This document shows, one piece after another, positions 7,751-19,000 of a stretch of 64,000 nucleotides of DNA. The stretch's first letter is position 1, and each line of letters begins with the position of its first letter. The notes under the pieces were generated by a model. The model worked only from the letters and a program-made list of their open reading frames with translations, was not told where the DNA came from and ran no database searches. The stretch is from Polynucleobacter sp. Latsch14-2 (GTDB lineage Bacteria; Pseudomonadota; Gammaproteobacteria; Burkholderiales; Burkholderiaceae): the NCBI RefSeq assembly GCF_018881925.1, contig NZ_JACVPL010000004.1, forward strand, positions 89,952 through 153,951. The letters run 5' to 3'. Both the position numbers and the translations under genes were made by a program.

Positions 7751-9613
7751 TCATTTACAAGGCTTTGCATTTTGTATTAGCGCCTTCTTCAAACGCTCCA
7801 TCAGCATTTGACCCATGATCTCAGGACGACCTTGGAAAATCCGCTCTACCTTATCGGGACCGGTATGATTTCGTCGCAATTCATTTCGCAGCTCATGATT
7901 CTCAGCCAATTTAATAGTCGCTTTAATGTAGCCTTCAGTATCGGTAGCTACTAACCAATTCGGTAAGCCAAAGCGCTCAAAGAGACCCTGATCTATATGT
8001 TCATTAACTTCCATGCCAGTCTTACATACACCCACTAGACCAGCCGTCACGGTATCAATAATGCCGTTGGTATTGCCAAATGGAAAGGGATTAATAAACA
8101 TATCGCACTTACGCACGATCTCCATATATTCGGTATATCCACGATGGCTATACACAATGGCATGATCACCCAAAACATTGCTGACTACCCGTTTGACTTG
8201 CTCATAGACCATGCCCTGGGCAAAAGCGACTGCAAAATGGAACTTCACGGGTACCTTGCTACGAGTCGCAATCTCCTTGCAGGCATTGAGAAAACCTGGG
8301 TTGATTTTCATAGCTGAGGCGGCAACGACAATATCAACCACTTCTGGATTTTCACGAATGATTGGCGGCTCTGGGTTTTGACTTGCCAATCCTGATGGGC
8401 GGTATGGCATACCGTCATTGGGTAAGATTAATAACTCTTCGCTAAAACAATCGGGATCGCCTACATAATCCTCTTCCACCACTACATAGTCCATGTGCTT
8501 CGAATGCGTGGTAGCGGGGTGACCCAGGGCCATCGCCATCACTGGCGCCAAACGGATGTTCGTGAGCATCATCGTAAGCGGGAACATACCCACGCTAGGC
8601 ATATAAAAGGCTTGCGCCTGTCGACTCTGTGCCACACCCCGAATTTGGGCAATTTGCTCTTGAAGGCTAGCAGGCTTGATTTCAATCCACTCATCAAACA
8701 CGGCGTGGCCGACCGCATCAGTTGCATTGGCTAGGCCCATACCCACTACATGAAAGAGCTCTCGTGCAGCCTCTAGAGTGCGTGAGTGAGTTCGATAAAT
8801 CGAATGTCCTGCATTAAACCACTCCATTACAACCAGCATGGTTGGCTTAGAACCCTTTTTAGGAATCTCTACCAGGGCATCTAGCGGCAATAGCTGATGC
8901 TGCTCTAGCCAGCGTTCGATGAGTACATTAATCGAGCCTTTAATGGCGTGCTTATTTGGAATATCTGCATAACTACAGTGCATGTAAACATCGTGCATGA
9001 TGCCAAATGGCAGAGAATCGAGACTATCAATTTCTGGGAGTTTTTCGGTTAACCAGGGCAATAAAGTCTCACGCTTTTCATGCGCCTGTGGGGAGCCCAA
9101 AAATCGTGGGGATAGTAAGGCCATGCCCAAGCAAGCGGCCAAGTGCTTATTGGCATCCCATAATGCATCGATTTCTAAAACAATTTCAGATTCCGGCAAA
9201 TACAGCAAACAAAACTTAGGTAGATCTTGAGGCTTTAATTCAAGATGATTGAGGTTGCCTTTACCCGCTAAATTGAGGGCCCTAACTACATGATCAGCAT
9301 TAAGAAAGTTCGTTGAGCCAAATATGGTGGCAAACCAGCGCTGCAATGTGAATAGAGAGGTGAAGCTTTGCGGGGCAAAGTGGAAATCTTTATCCGAAAA
9401 TAAGCAGGAAATAGCCGATGCCAAACGAATTCCGATATGCGCCTCCCGCTGTTCGGGCGCAATACCAGCTAAAGGTTGCGCCTGAAAGCGATCGCCCGGA
9501 ACACCATAACTACTGTCTAAGAGAGTAAGTAGCCCAACTAGCATCCTAGCCGCCTCTTCATGTTGGCGGCTGTAAGCCAGATGCTCAAACTCTTCTAGGC
9601 GAAATACATTCAT
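7751..9613 (-). CDS. HMW1C-like cytoplasmic N-glycosyltransferase (GT41)
   Basis: A 620-residue protein, the same length as HMW1C of Haemophilus influenzae and NGT of Actinobacillus pleuropneumoniae. It has an all-alpha N-terminal half and a GT-B C-terminal half. Near residue 365 it carries GHPATTHS followed by DYVVVEEDYVGD and LPNDGMPYRPS, which are diagnostic of the HMW1C family; NPFPFGNTNGIID near residue 520 matches the UDP-sugar site. These enzymes attach glucose or galactose to Asn in N-X-S/T sequons of adhesins in the cytoplasm before secretion. It is the last gene of the adhesin locus, two genes after TpsA, whose sequence is crowded with sequons. No signal peptide, as expected. Confidence 0.92.
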   Translation of the reverse strand: MNVFRLEEFEHLAYSRQHEEAARMLVGLLTLLDSSYGVPGDRFQAQPLAGIAPEQREAHIGIRLASAISCLFSDKDFHFAPQSFTSLFTLQRWFATIFGSTNFLNADHVVRALNLAGKGNLNHLELKPQDLPKFCLLYLPESEIVLEIDALWDANKHLAACLGMALLSPRFLGSPQAHEKRETLLPWLTEKLPEIDSLDSLPFGIMHDVYMHCSYADIPNKHAIKGSINVLIERWLEQHQLLPLDALVEIPKKGSKPTMLVVMEWFNAGHSIYRTHSRTLEAARELFHVVGMGLANATDAVGHAVFDEWIEIKPASLQEQIAQIRGVAQSRQAQAFYMPSVGMFPLTMMLTNIRLAPVMAMALGHPATTHSKHMDYVVVEEDYVGDPDCFSEELLILPNDGMPYRPSGLASQNPEPPIIRENPEVVDIVVAASAMKINPGFLNACKEIATRSKVPVKFHFAVAFAQGMVYEQVKRVVSNVLGDHAIVYSHRGYTEYMEIVRKCDMFINPFPFGNTNGIIDTVTAGLVGVCKTGMEVNEHIDQGLFERFGLPNWLVATDTEGYIKATIKLAENHELRNELRRNHTGPDKVERIFQGRPEIMGQMLMERLKKALIQNAKPCK

Positions 9614-9672
9614 TTAAAGGGTGGCTTTTCGCATACATTGTGGAAAAGGCAGTATTTGCCATGAACAACCAC

Positions 9673-9999
9673 TCACGCTTTTGATTTACCTTCAATCTCA
9701 TCAAAATTGCGGTTGATAATATTTCTTAACTCATCTACTTGCTCTAATGCATATCCACGATTAGGAAAGACTGCGGGCATACGTAACATGTTGCCATCGT
9801 CAGCTAAAAATGCAGACTCAACTGAGACGGAATTTTCCAGAATATGTACTATGAAAAGCCCTTGCCCAGTAACTGAATCACGTGGAGGCATCACATCCGT
9901 TTCTAGTTTGAAAACTTCTTTTTCTACTGATTTAGAGGTTGCCTTCTTAGATTTTCCACTCTCCGTATTTTTTAGCTTATCCCTTACTTTGATCGTCAT
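9673..9999 (-). CDS. Small protein of the adhesin locus, unknown function
   Basis: A 108-residue protein that I do not recognise. The first 35 residues are Lys/Ser/Thr-rich and look disordered; the rest alternates hydrophobic and polar residues (GQGLFIVHILENSVSVESAF, then a helix YALEQVDELRNIINRNF). No signal peptide or membrane segment. It starts 11 bases after the adhesin stop codon and precedes the N-glycosyltransferase gene, so it is almost certainly cotranscribed with both. Possible roles, purely from position: accessory factor for glycosylation or a cytoplasmic chaperone for the adhesin. Confidence 0.7.
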   Translation of the reverse strand: MTIKVRDKLKNTESGKSKKATSKSVEKEVFKLETDVMPPRDSVTGQGLFIVHILENSVSVESAFLADDGNMLRMPAVFPNRGYALEQVDELRNIINRNFDEIEGKSKA

Positions 10000-10010
10000 C
10001 TTAGATTCTC

Positions 10011-13000
10011 TTAGTTGTCCCGCTCAATCAATTGACTAGAAAACAGACTAACGGTGTCCAATCTATTTTCCCGTTTTGATTCTGTATTAATTAAGAATAT
10101 TTTTCCATCCTGCTCTACCGCCTTCATAGAGTCAACTTCAGGCAATCTGGTAAGTGGTGGAATGGCACCAAATGACCAATCGCTCAAAACAGGTGAAATA
10201 TCATTCTTTATGGCGCTCACTTCCATCGCTGTTGATTCTTCATTGGAGTTTTTGAGGAAGATTATTTCATCATTAAATGCTATAGCATCCAGTGCTACTG
10301 GTGACGCAGCGGTTTGAGTCTTAGGCAATGGGAGGTAAAGCGTTGTACCGCCCTGAACCATTGTTGATTGATAGATCCAAGAATTAGTAGCTGGCACTGT
10401 AGCCGGAAGAATATTTCCAGTTAGCCCCACTGGCTGAATCAAACTATAGTCAGACGTCAAACTACCAATTGGTGAATTGGATGAACTAAAACTATCGCTG
10501 GCGGTTACCGACACTCCGTTCGCAACATTAGGACTTATAAAATTACCAGCCTGTAGTAGCACTAATGAATCGCCTGCTACAGCACCTTGTAATGTGCCAT
10601 TGGTGAGTGTTGCTGTTGTCGTTCCATCGTAAATTTTATTAGCTACCGTTGTACCAACTACAGTCAATGGTGCTGGCGTAATGACAACGGGGGCATTCGC
10701 AGCATTGAGAATAGGTAATTGATAGTTACTTGCTAATCCACCGGCAGAACCATTGCTTAAGGCAATGGCCGTAATGTAATTTGAGCCATTATCAGCAACG
10801 TGACTGCTATTGGCTGATGCGCCACTATAGGAAAGCGTTTGATTACCGACCAGATTACCGATCGAGACATTGGTTAATACAGTTGAACCACTATAAACCT
10901 GCGTATTGGTTAAAGTTATCATACGAGGAGCAATCGTTCCATTGCTACCTGAGAATGTAGAGCCTCCAGATAGGACATAGTTAGCGGCATTTGTACCGCT
11001 GAGTTGTAATCCGCTGACGGTATAGCTTAGGTTGGTGCCCGCATTGGCTTGCGAGAAAGCGCCACCGCCACTGATATTGACATTATCACCAGCAATAATT
11101 GATGGACTCAAGCCAATGGATAAGCCGCTCATTGAGGTAGTGCCATCGTATACCTTGCTGATATTTCCAGCTTGAGGAGTTACAGTCAATGCGCTTACGG
11201 CCAAAGTACCAAGAGTTGTTGTAGTACCGTTGAAGTTAGAGCTAGTCTGATTAATAACACTGCTACCCATTTGGTAGTTATAGACATTCAGATTCCCACT
11301 TCCACTAACCGTAGTATTTGCCGGAGACAATGCAAGGGTGACTGTTCCGCCATTAGGATCGTTATAGAGGTAAGTGTTATTACCCAAAGTGCCATTTGAT
11401 GCCAGGGTTAAGTTGGCTACAAGTGTAGTGTTGTATAGATACTGAACCGAAGTTGGACTTAGCGTTGCGTTTGTACCATAAGTGGTAATTGCATTACCCG
11501 TCTGAATCAGTAGTTTATTTGCGGGGACAACAGTGAAGGTACCATTGGTATAGGCAAAATGATAGTTGGTTGAACTAAAACCGTTAGCCGTTAGGTTATA
11601 TGAGCCTGCTGAAGAATTGGCTGTAGCAGAATTGGTGACCGTACCGTTCACTAAACCAGCGGGTGATGTCTCGCCGTTCACTAAGCCATTAATCGTTATG
11701 TTGTATGTCCCTGGCAAGGTCTGCCCAACAAAGATTGCATCATTATTTGGTGTAATGGTGGCATTTGCCTGCGCCAATACAAATGTATTTGTAGTTGTTG
11801 TATTTAGCGTTGTATTGGCAACCGAATTTAACCGGTAATTCGCCATATTGGCAGTGCTATTGGCAGCAAGATTAAGCGAGGTCACATAGCTAGCCTGATT
11901 GACGTTCGCATTATTAACTACTACCGAAGAAATACCGCTAATAGTTTCACTATTGACTAAGCCGGTGACGTTATATGTTGCCGGTGTTACTAGTGTTGTA
12001 CCGCTATAGGTGCCTGTTGTGGCAATGCCCAATGGTGCCGGAGTGACAGTTAAGTTTCCAGTCACATAACTAATATTGTAGTTACTTGTAAGGTAACCAT
12101 TGGCACCTGTCGCATTACTAATTGCAATAGTGTAATTTGTACCGCCGTTGACTGATGCATTAGCAACTGCGCCCGAACTAGATATATTAGCCGCGGTTAA
12201 CGTATCGCTGCCCTGCAATCCCACGGGCGTAAACTCTGTGCCGCTGTAGGTAATGTTTTGACCATAAACCTTAGTTGAGCTATTAGCCGTAATCGTGAGA
12301 TTGGCCTGAGCCAAGTTAAAGGTATTGGTAGTGTTGGTAGTAGGCGCACTGTTATAAGACCCATTAATCACATAGTTGCTCATATCGGCAGTACCAGTGA
12401 GCCTGGTTAGACCGGTGACAAAGTTATTAGCAGATGCCACATTAGCATTGCTCACTGCCAAATTTGCGGTAAGTATCGTTTCACCATTTTGCAAACCTGT
12501 CAGGTTGTAGTTGGTGCCGTTAACTGACCCATTAAAATTAGTTGAACCGTTATAGGTACTGTTGGCAGTAATGCCTAAGGGCGCTTGGCTAATAGTTAGC
12601 GCGCCATTGGTGTAGGTAATGTTGTAGTTGCTTGCCAAGCCATTGGTAAAGGCTACTGCGCTTGGTGTGAGATTAGCTGTTTGACCAGCATTGGTAGTCG
12701 AAATAGCTGGTGAACTTACCGTGGCATTGCCTATGGTATTGCCGTTATATAGAGTAGTGCCACCTGCTAAGGTCACCGTATCGGTCGTCGGATTTGCGGC
12801 ACCATAGGTGCGAGTCAAATTACCCGCTACCAATGTAAGAGGTGCTTGCGTAATATTTAGAGTACCGTTGACGTAGCCAATGTTGTAGTTGCTAGCAATA
12901 AAGCTGCCGCCTGTTGCACCAGTAGCGGTGATGTTGTAAAGACCAACGTTTGTAGTATTTGCAACGCCAGCACTTGATAGCGTCACCCCACCAATCGTTT

Positions 13001-16000
13001 CACTATTTTGCAGACCAACTGGTGTAAACGCTGTTGTGCCTAAGGTGGTACCCAGACCATATTGGGTGCTGGTGTTGTTTGCCGTAATCGTTAGATTGGC
13101 CTGAGCCAAGGTAAAGGTATTAGTAGTGTTAGTAGCTATAGCATCGTTATAAGCAGTAGTAATGTTGTAGTTACTAATGCTTGCGTTACCAGATACCACG
13201 GTCAGGCCTGTGACGTAGTTAGAGCCATTGGCCGACACATTAGAATTGCTCACCGTTAAATTAGCAGAAGCAATCACCTCGCCATTTTTCAAACCAGTCA
13301 GGTTGTAGCTGGTGCCGTTAACTAAATTATTAAATGTAGTTACGCCGTTATAGGTACTGTTGGCAGTAATGCCTAAGGGGGCCTGAGTAATGGTTAGCGT
13401 ACCATTGGTGTAATTTACGGGGCCATAACCAAGATTATTGGCGCTCTGCGTGATATTAATTCCATGCGTTCCCGCATTGTAGTAATTGGTGCTGGATAAA
13501 CCACCGCTAATCGTAACGGTTGGCGTAGACCCAAATATTTGAGCTAAAGAATCACCGTTCACCGCATTAAAAGTAATGTTGTTATAGGTATTTGCATTGC
13601 TGCTATTGGCAACCCCGTATACAGAAGTATTAGACGCTTGAGTCAAATTCAGCGTGGGGCTTTCGCGGTAAATTGCATATACGCCAGTAGTTAAAGGCGC
13701 TGCGGTTGTGTTGTAGCCTGTTGACGCTAATGTACTGTTATAGCGAAACTTGCCTGAGCCAGACCCAACCGAGGTAGTAACGCCGGTACTATTGGCAATA
13801 CTACCGGTATAAATAAGTGAAAGACCGTTAGCGCCAGTAGAAACAGTGCCACCATTCATATACAGATCAAACCCAGCAGTTGTATTTCCTACTGCAAGTC
13901 CAGAACCTGCCGCCAACAATATTGCCGGACTTGCTGAAGCATTGGCAGTACTTGTAGTTACTACGTTTTGATCAACGCTAATAGCACCAGTATTTTGAAT
14001 CTTAATAAGCCCGGAAGCGCTTATCCCCTCTAAACCCAAGGTACGAGTAGTTCCAGAAAATCCATAGTTGTTGGCAATGGTTAAGTTACCAACTCCAGTT
14101 GCTGACATTTGATCAATTAAATTAGAAGCTGTCAGAGTAATGTTTCCGCCAATAAAGCGAACATCATTGTTCAGAACCGGAAGTCCTGTGTATTCACTTA
14201 CATTTCCACTGGAGACTAAAGTTAACCCTTTCGTGGGGTCACTAAGTGAAGCTGTTGGAGCGGCTCCAATTTGAGCATTTAAAACAAGGTCTTTGCCTTG
14301 AAGAACAATGCTATTAGGCATAAAAATATGATTGCCTACTGTGATGTTCCCTGTATTGGCAAAACTATAGACCGTATCGCTAGATTGTCCACCCCCAGTG
14401 TAGTTACCAATCACTAAATTTTGTAATGACGTTGTATTTGCACTTAAGCCAGGATTTAAATTATTGATAGTGACATTAGATAGGGTGTTGCTACCTACTA
14501 GACTGGTCGCAGGGGATCCATAGGTACCATTCCATATAAATCCACCACCAAAATTCCCGCTACTCGATTCAAGGTTAAGTGTTCCATTAGAGTTGATTGC
14601 TAAGCCCGTACCGGAATACCCATCGCTGACCAAAACAATAGTGCCGGTTGTATCAGTAATCGATGCACTAGTAACATTCATTGATGCGCCAGATTTTTGC
14701 CACAACATCACATCGCCTGCGCCGACTGACAAGCTTCCGCATAAATTAATTTGAGCGCCTGAATTGCCTACTGTCAGGCCATGCCAAACTGTGCTGCCAA
14801 GAGTCGTATTGGAGCCGCCTACCCAAAGATTGCCGCCATTAGTGGTGACATTATTTACTGTAACGGTGGAATTGGATGTTGCGTTTCCAACACCCGACCA
14901 AAGAACTACATTTGCTCCAGCTGAGTTACTGGCTGTGATGTTTCCAGAACTAAGAACTCCACCATATGAAGATAAGGAAATATTCGATAAGCCTCCACCC
15001 GTCTTTAGAATATTAGCTGAAACATTGAGAGCGTTAGTAATGTTGGAGTATGCAATCAGGCTGATATCGCCCGTGTTGCTACTAGCAAGATTCGAGCTAA
15101 CATTGACTATGCCTCCATAAATACTTATCGGACCAGCAATGCCAATATCGCTGCCAATCGAAATGTTTGCTCTATTACTAGTGCTACCTAAAACTAAACC
15201 AGTCAGAGTCGATGCGTAGGTATACGTAGGCGTGAAATTACTAGTAAAGCTCGAACTCACATTGGGCTGAATAGTAATATTGCCTGCACCAGCAAAGCCA
15301 CTGGTAGTTGGTGTCGAATTATTAGTGAACACAATGCTACTAGTATTTACTGTTGTTAATCCAGTGTAGGTTGCAGCGCCATTCACATTCAAAGTGCCAG
15401 AACCACTGTTCGTAAGCGTGCTACCTATACCTGAGATTGCTCCAGCAATGGAAGATGCACTCCCGGCATTGACCTCCAGACTGCTTATATTTGAAACTGT
15501 TGAACCCAAAGTAACGTTACCGCTACCTGCGCTCAGTTTAAGCGCTGATGTGGCACCAGTTGTTGCGTTTCCTACAGCATAGCTAATGATTACGGTGCCG
15601 TTTGCCCCAACAGCATTAGAGCCACCGTACAGATTAGCACCGCCGCCGCCACCTGTATTTGCAGTGGGATTTTCGCCGTATCCCGCACCACCAGAGCCAT
15701 AAGCAATATTAGTACCAGTAATGTTTGAGCTTAAGCCTAAACCACCATAACCATCGGTATTAATTGTGGTGGCGTTGCCATTAGCGCCCCCACCGCCACC
15801 GCCATTACTTCCAATACCTCGACCCCCGGAATATCCGTTTTGAGAAGTACCAGTTCCGCCCACAGAACCGCTACCAGAACCAGATCCACCACCGCCACCG
15901 CCACCGCCAGCTAGATAGGTTCTACCTGCAGTAGATGGATTGTTGTTTCCGACACCAATGTTGCCAGGAGAACCAACGCTACCACCGCCATTGTTACCGC

Positions 16001-19000
16001 CGCTACCGCCGCCACCAACATAGTTAGTGCCAAGAGAAGTATCTCCACCATTTGAACTGAGAGCACCACCATTACCAACAGTAAGACTGACAGAGTTGCC
16101 ACTGAGCGCATAAGTGCTGCTATATGCGCCACCACCACCGCCGCCGCCACCCTGATACTGACCCACAATCGAAGTGCCACCACCGCCACCGCCACCAACG
16201 AGCAAATAATTCAAAGTGGATGACAAGCCTGACTGGTTGAAGAACACATTACTACCAGCGCTATATGCAAGATATATGCCCGTAGTATTTCCGGTGACAG
16301 TGCTAGCAGTTACACCATCATATAAATTTGAGGCCATTGTTACAGCATAGTTCTGTGCAGTTCCTGAGTAATTGCTTACCGCACCACTCAGAGTGATATT
16401 GCCGCCGTTGGTACTAAGACCAAGGGGGTTGCCATTGAAATTAGCAATTTGTACGGGGCCAGAAATGTTGATTGCTGTGCCATTAGTAGTAATGTTGCCA
16501 GTCAGGTAACTAGTGCCTGTACCGTTTTTAACAAAACCTCCATTAGCTGTAATAGTCATACCAGCTGCTGAGGTGAGGTTAGTTCCCATTACAAAGTTGC
16601 CAGTGGCATTAACGGTAAGCTGACCGCCAATGGCAACGTTCCCGCCTAACACTACGTTGTTGCTGGCAGTTAGGGTTAGGTTATTGGTGGATGTTATGTC
16701 GGCCAAAATGCCGAGTTTTCCGCCATTAATACTAATGGGGCCTGAAATATTAATTGCACTAGGAACAATAATGTTCGCTGTATTACTTGCACTACCTAAG
16801 GTCAAGCCGCTTAAGGTATTGGCATAGGTGTAATTAGCCATTAGGCTACTAGTAAAGCTCGAACTCACATTGGGCTGAATAGTAATATTGCCTGCACCAG
16901 CAAAGCCACTAGTAGTTGGTGTCGCATTATTGGTGAACACAATGCTACTGGTATTCACTGTTGTTAATCCAGTGTAGGTTGCAGCGCCATTCACATTCAA
17001 AGTACCAGAACCACTATTCGTAAGCGTGCTACCTGTACCTGAGATTGCTCCAGCAATAGAAGATGTATTCCCAGCATTAATCTCAAGACTACTTAGATTT
17101 GAAACCGTAGAACTCAATGTAACGTTACCGCTACCTGCGCTCAGTTTGAGTGCTGATGCAGCACTGGTTGTTGCATTACCAACTACATAACTGATGATGA
17201 CGGTACCGTTTGCTCCAACACCATTGGAGCCAACGTACCCTTGAGAGGAAGAGCCACCTCCTATAGTAGTTGGGGTTGCACCTGAAGAGTTGCCACCACC
17301 ACCATATGCAGTAACGGTCCCAGTAATGTTTGAGGAGTATCCTAATCCACCAGTTGTTACGGACGCAGCACCATTGGCACCACCACCGCCGCCGCCATTA
17401 TTTCCATTGTTTGGAGCCCCGGAATATCCGTTTTGAGAAGTACCAGTTCCGCCCACAGAACCGCTACCAGAACCAGATCCACCACCGCCACCGCCACCGC
17501 CAGCTAGATAGGTTCTACCTGCAGTAGATGGATTGTTGTTTCCGACACCAATGTTGCCAGGAGAACCAACGCTACCACCGCCATTGTTACCGCCGCTACC
17601 GCCGCCACCAACATAGTTAGTGCCAAGAGAAGTATCTCCACCATTTGAACTGAGAGCACCACCATTACCAACAGTAAGACTGACAGAGTTGCCACTGAGC
17701 GCATAAGTGCTGCTATATGCGCCACCACCACCGCCGCCGCCACCCTGATACTGACCCACAATCGAAGTGCCACCACCGCCACCGCCACCAACGAGCAAAT
17801 AATTCAAAGTGGATGACAAGCCTGACTGGTTGAAGAACACATTACTACCAGCGCTATATGCAAGATATATGCCCGTAGTATTTCCGGTGACAGTGCTAGC
17901 AGTTACACCATCATATAAATTTGAGGCCATTGTTACAGCATAGTTCTGTGCAGTTCCTGAGTAATTGCTTACCGCACCACTCAGAGTGATATTGCCGCCG
18001 TTGGTACTAAGACCAAGGGGGTTGCCATTGAAATTAGCAATTTGTACGGGGCCAGAAATGTTGATTGCTGTGCCATTAGTAGTAATGTTGCCAGTCAGGT
18101 AACTAGTGCCTGTACCGTTTTTAACAAAACCTCCATTAGCTGTAATAGTCATACCAGCTGCTGAGGTGAGGTTAGTTCCCATTACAAAGTTGCCAGTGGC
18201 ATTAACGGTAAGCTGACCGCCAATGGCAACGTTCCCGCCTAACACTACGTTGTTGCTGGCAGTTAGGGTTAGGTTATTGGTGGATGAGGAAACAATGTCA
18301 GCCAAAATGCCGATTGTTCCCGTTTGGGAACCACTAGACCCTGTAGTGACATTGACGTTAGCAGTCGATAGCGCAGTCGTTAAAGTTGAGTTTCCAAGTA
18401 TTGAGTTATTTGAAGAGGCGGTAGTGCTACCCCCAGAACCAGAAGTGATGTAGAGGTTGTATGGATCAAGTAATAGAGTTCCAACACTCCCGCCCTGACT
18501 ACCCAGTAAGTTTGTATAACCCGTATAGTTTAGGAGAGTCTTTCCTGATACCTCTGCATTTCCACCGGAACCAGATTGGCCTGCACCCTGCGCAAATATG
18601 CTGCCCGAAAAATTGGTTGTGCCTTGAGACCAGAGAACAACCTTACCACCATCACCTTGTTGTGTTGCGCTTGCTTGAATCACGGCACCATCTTGCATAT
18701 TGACTGTGGTGGCCTGAAATGTTCCGTTGCTTCCTTGCCAATCTCCACCCACAAGAACATTACCGCCACCTCCAGCACCCGATGCATTAATACTAGAGTT
18801 ACCGGTTAAGGTGATAGCGTCACCAGTGATGGTGACGTTACCACCTCGAGCTGTATTACTACTCACATTAAGGCTGCCATTATTAGCAACAGTGCCGCCA
18901 TCTAAAATGATTCTGCCGCCAACCTGAGTAACGCCTTGCGCTTCAATCACGCCATCATTAATGATGCTAGCGGTAAGTTGTGCCAATGCTTTTGTAGAAA

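Noticed and set aside
15911..17791. Two identical 95-codon frames on the minus strand (15911-16198 and 17504-17791)
   Set aside because: They lie inside the adhesin gene in another frame and are by-products of the poly-glycine coding repeats; no ribosome binding site and no sensible protein pattern.
15800..18300. Possible CRISPR-like or simple-repeat array from the GCC/ACC runs
   Set aside because: The repeats are glycine codons within the adhesin frame and the long copies are direct protein-module duplications without regular spacers.
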